A stretch of 11,767 nt of DNA from NCBI GenBank assembly GCA_030528665.1, contig JAUMYK010000028.1:1-11767 (forward strand). Direction: 5' to 3'. Each line of letters starts with the position of its first letter. Position 1 is the first letter of the stretch. A model generated the notes under the pieces. The model was not told where the DNA came from. It did no database searches and saw nothing but the letters and a program-made list of their open reading frames with translations. Shown here one piece after another: positions 8,321 through 11,767 of this stretch. The translations under genes were made by a program, and so were the position numbers. Origin of the DNA: a bacterium (lineage in GTDB: Bacteria > Patescibacteria > JAEDAM01 > Absconditabacterales > Absconditicoccaceae).

Positions 8321-8500
8321 TGTCGATAAAGTAATTACCTAGAAAAGAGGTCTCTACTCTAAAAGTTTTTTTTGAAGATTTAAAAAGACATCATAGTCTT
8401 TGGAAAATAATTCTTTGAGAAAAATTTGGAGAGTACTCTTACCCCCTTTTCTTTTCCTGTAATTATTTTATCGACACCAGAGATTGTGGTGTCTTTTTTT
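8321..8500 (+). ncRNA. Structured non-coding RNA of about 180 nt, 6S-RNA-like fold (candidate)
   Basis: No reading frame of note occupies this stretch. Positions 8321-8338 pair with 8459-8476 over 18 consecutive base pairs with a single G-U. Inside this helix, further pairing continues along one rod: 8341-8347 with 8446-8452 (7 bp), 8349-8351 with 8441-8443, 8355-8360 with 8430-8435 (6 bp), 8366-8378 with 8412-8424 (13 bp with G-U pairs), and an apical hairpin 8384-8389 with 8396-8401. The weakly paired, pyrimidine-rich zone 8339-8354 / 8436-8458 would be a central bubble. A promoter places the 5' end at the closing helix and a terminator ends the RNA at 8500. Length, closing stem, bubble and terminal arm resemble 6S RNA, which binds RNA polymerase. 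I see no primary-sequence proof. A leader/attenuator for the gene at 8567 is the main alternative. Confidence 0.6.
8473..8500 (+). terminator. Intrinsic terminator of the structured RNA
   Basis: A perfect 7-bp stem, GACACCA (8473-8479) with TGGTGTC (8487-8493), has a 7-nt loop and is followed by seven T. Its first 4 nt are shared with the right arm of the long closing helix, so the two compete at their edge. Confidence 0.85.
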
Positions 8501-8566
8501 GTACTTGGAAAAGCAAGAAAAAAGCATCAAAAGTCTGACTTTTTTATCTTTTTATCCTCCAAGACT

Positions 8567-9454
8567 ATGAAAACCAAACATCGACTGCTTAGTCTCCTAA
8601 TGCTCGGCTCCATCATTGCGATCCTCGCCTACTCTGCATGAGCTAGACACAACCAACTTTCCTCTCAACAGATGAGCTTCTCAAGTCTCAGTTCCAATCA
8701 AAACCAAAATCAACTCAAAGCGCATATGCGAGATGCCCTTATCAGCAAACTCAATACACGAGCAAGCAATCACGAACTCAGAATCGCTACCTATGCACAA
8801 TCCTCTTCTCATCCTCAGCTTAGCAATCAGCAACTGAGCTTCAACTCCTATCTCTCGACTAACAACAATAATATGCTCACCGCTCAAATGTGGGATAGTC
8901 TCACTACTCAATTTGGAAACACTATCTCCAATCACGAGATGAGAATCAGATGTATCGAAGATGGTTCTTGTCTCAATACTTCTCATTGTCCTACTACTCC
9001 TTCCAATCCTACACCTACGCCTGAAGAGTGGCATTGTGTAGGAAATTATCAGGATGGTAGCCAACTCGTATGGCAACCAAAGCCAAATATGAAGCCAAAG
9101 CTGGAATGTAGAAGCTATACCACTCGTTCTGGAGGGGCGCGTGTTGATGTTTTATATGAACGCACAGATCCAAATTGGTGTAGAAATAGAAAACGTAGAC
9201 ACGGAGATAAATTGGTTGGTTGGGTCTTTGAACAAAGTGGGAAACGATTTCTTGTAAATATGGTATGTGGAATTAATTCCAATGGAGATGAATATAGTCC
9301 AGAGTCCTATACCTGTCATTACCTCTGTCCTGCAGAAGGAGATTATGATACCAAATACTGCGAACAAGTTCCACGCCCAGTCACAAAAAGCTGCAGCAGT
9401 CTCAATGAAAGTGCTTGTAAAAAACAGACTGGATGCTCTCGAGTGAAAAAATAA
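8567..9454 (+). CDS. Secreted cysteine-rich protein with tandem 44-residue repeats (unknown function)
   Basis: I do not recognise this 295-residue protein. It starts with a signal peptide (MKTKHRLLSLLMLGSIIAIL..AYSAGA). Codon 25 (8639-8641) is TGA, read as Gly, at the likely cleavage region. Two ungapped 44-residue repeats follow (30-73 and 84-127), identical at 22 of 44 positions, with the pattern QLS-QQ-SF-S near the start and SNHE-RI at the end; they are rich in Gln, Asn and Ser. A Pro/Thr linker (142-152) leads to a C-terminal half with 13 cysteines (129 to 290), ending in C-x7-C-x5-C (276, 284, 290). That pattern suggests a disulfide-bonded extracellular domain. The ATG at 8567 is chosen because it begins the signal peptide; no Shine-Dalgarno or clear promoter lies after the terminator at 8500. 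A surface or secreted binding role is inferred. A terminator follows the TAA. Confidence 0.82.
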
Positions 9455-9462
9455 AAACAAGA

Positions 9463-9495
9463 AGTCTGATCTTTGAAGAGGGTCAGGCTTTTTTT
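9463..9495 (+). terminator. Intrinsic terminator of the cysteine-rich protein gene
   Basis: A 9-bp stem with two G-T pairs, AGTCTGATC (9463-9471) with GGTCAGGCT (9481-9489), is followed by seven T. It starts 8 nt after the stop codon. Confidence 0.82.
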
Positions 9496-9502
9496 GATAA
9501 AG

Positions 9503-9525
9503 AAAAAACCCTCATAGATAGAGGG
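9503..9525 (-). terminator. Intrinsic terminator of dnaK
   Basis: On the minus strand CCCTC-TATCTAT-GAGGG is followed by six T, about 20 nt past the dnaK stop codon. It stands back to back with the plus-strand terminator at 9463-9495, insulating the two convergent genes. Confidence 0.78.
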
Positions 9526-9544
9526 ATTTTCTCATAACATACGA

Positions 9545-11461
<1,917 letters not shown>

Positions 11462-11475
11462 TTACGGTGTTCAGA

Positions 11476-11508
11476 CTACGAAATCAGATTTTTGATTTTT
11501 TTTCGTAG
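11476..11508 (-). promoter_or_regulatory. Hairpin at the predicted 5' end of dnaK mRNA
   Basis: CTACGAAA (11476-11483) and TTTCGTAG (11501-11508) form a perfect 8-bp inverted repeat with a 17-nt AT-rich loop. With transcription predicted to start near 11509, the mRNA would open directly with this stem. A 5'-terminal stem often stabilises mRNA. It lies about 50 nt from the start codon, so it does not mask initiation. Confidence 0.5.
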
Positions 11509-11530
11509 CACCAAGAGTATATCGATGCTA
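11506..11530. promoter_or_regulatory. CIRCE-like operator overlapping the dnaK promoter
   Basis: TAGCA-N15-TGCTA spans exactly 25 nt. The CIRCE operator bound by the heat-shock repressor HrcA (TTAGCACTC-N9-GAGTGCTAA) has the same TAGCA/TGCTA half-site cores at the same spacing. The left arm extends to TAGCAC as in CIRCE; the inner CTC/GAG bases are not conserved. It covers the -10 box of the candidate dnaK promoter, as expected for a repressor site. Confidence 0.5.
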
Positions 11531-11543
11531 TCAAAAAATGCAA
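11516..11543 (-). promoter_or_regulatory. Candidate dnaK promoter
   Basis: On the minus strand there is TTGCAT (11538-11543), a 16-bp spacer and TATACT (11516-11521). The predicted start near 11509 gives a leader of about 84 nt. A second TATACT-like box lies at about 11435-11440, only 10 nt before the ATG, but lacks a -35 match. Confidence 0.55.
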
Positions 11544-11609
11544 GAGATTTTGAAGATTTTTTTATCCAGCTTGAGGATTAGCATTTCTCGAGATTTTTGG
11601 GGCGGTATG

Positions 11610-11634
11610 TAGCAGGATGGTTTTGTAGGTGCTA
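11610..11634. promoter_or_regulatory. Second CIRCE-like inverted repeat upstream of dnaK
   Basis: Another TAGCA-N15-TGCTA unit of exactly 25 nt, here with the right arm extended to GTGCTA. Its centre is 104 bp from that of the first site, about ten helical turns. No promoter is seen around it. Confidence 0.35.
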
Positions 11635-11674
11635 TGTTTTTTTGGAATGGAAATGGAAGAAAAATCAGACTTTT

Positions 11675-11702
11675 TTGACTTTTGAAAAATTGTCAATATA
11701 CT
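11675..11702 (+). promoter_or_regulatory. Promoter pointing out of the window
   Basis: TTGACT (11675-11680), a 16-bp spacer and TATACT (11697-11702) predict a start near 11709. The gene it serves begins beyond the right edge. An imperfect palindrome around ATTGCAGCAAT (11721-11731) lies just downstream. The remainder of 11426-11767 holds no gene that I can support. Confidence 0.55.
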
Positions 11703-11767
11703 TAGAGTTAACTTTTGTTCCTATTGCAGCAATTAGGTTTACACATAAAAAAAGATATAATAAAGGG

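Noticed and set aside
8529..8545. AAAAGT-CTG-ACTTTT as a second terminator before the cysteine-rich gene
   Set aside because: The stem is 6 bp of mainly A-T with a 3-nt loop, and it would cut off the following gene; a strong terminator already lies at 8473-8500.
11525..11581. An 18-codon plus-strand frame between dnaK and the window end
   Set aside because: It overlaps the dnaK promoter, has no ribosome site, and is too short and compositionally biased to support.

Overview
The window reads as a chromosomal stretch from a bacterium that decodes UGA as glycine (translation table 25), i.e. a member of the Absconditabacteria (SR1) / Gracilibacteria branch of the candidate phyla radiation. Read with the standard code, seven of the nine genes are cut by in-frame TGA. 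Read with TGA as Gly they become full-length, and several TGAs fall where the family has glycine: the start of the GVDE..ILKTDG motif of the secreted propeller, the glycine-rich third membrane helix of the MscS protein, the position after VLEI in DnaK, and the residue before IVTDSS in the HAD protein. I count 11 TGA-Gly codons. The eight genes whose 3' ends lie inside the window stop with TAA or TAG, never TGA. There is no sign of plasmid, prophage, transposon, CRISPR, tRNA or rRNA sequence.

Layout, left to right. Positions 1-1463 (minus) hold a secreted beta-propeller protein whose C-terminus runs off the left edge. 1613-2014 (minus) is a T4 endonuclease V-type pyrimidine-dimer glycosylase. 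2083-4665 (minus) is the type IIA topoisomerase A subunit (gyrA), ending in a 12-bp perfect terminator hairpin that lies just before the glycosylase gene. 4859-5194 (plus) is a small orphan protein with its own terminator. 5399-6343 (minus) is thioredoxin reductase (trxB), diverging from a HAD-family phosphatase at 6524-7276 (plus). 7292-8194 (minus) is a compact MscS-like channel. 8321-8500 (plus) carries no gene but has a promoter, an 18-bp long-range helix closing a rod-like fold, and a strong terminator: a structured non-coding RNA of about 180 nt with 6S-RNA-like architecture. 8567-9454 (plus) is a secreted cysteine-rich protein with two 44-residue repeats. 9545-11425 (minus) is dnaK. 11426-11767 is regulatory: a dnaK promoter overlapped by a CIRCE-like inverted repeat, a second such repeat upstream, a 5'-terminal hairpin, and a plus-strand promoter pointing out of the window.

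The genes are mostly independent transcription units covering housekeeping (topology, protein folding, thiol redox), DNA repair and the cell envelope, each with its own promoter and often a terminator. Promoter candidates share a recurring form: TTGACT or TTGCAA/T, a 16-17 bp spacer, and TATACT-like -10 boxes. None of the nine start codons has a convincing Shine-Dalgarno sequence. The most novel items are the structured RNA at 8321-8500, the CIRCE-like control of dnaK, and the repeat-plus-cysteine secreted protein.
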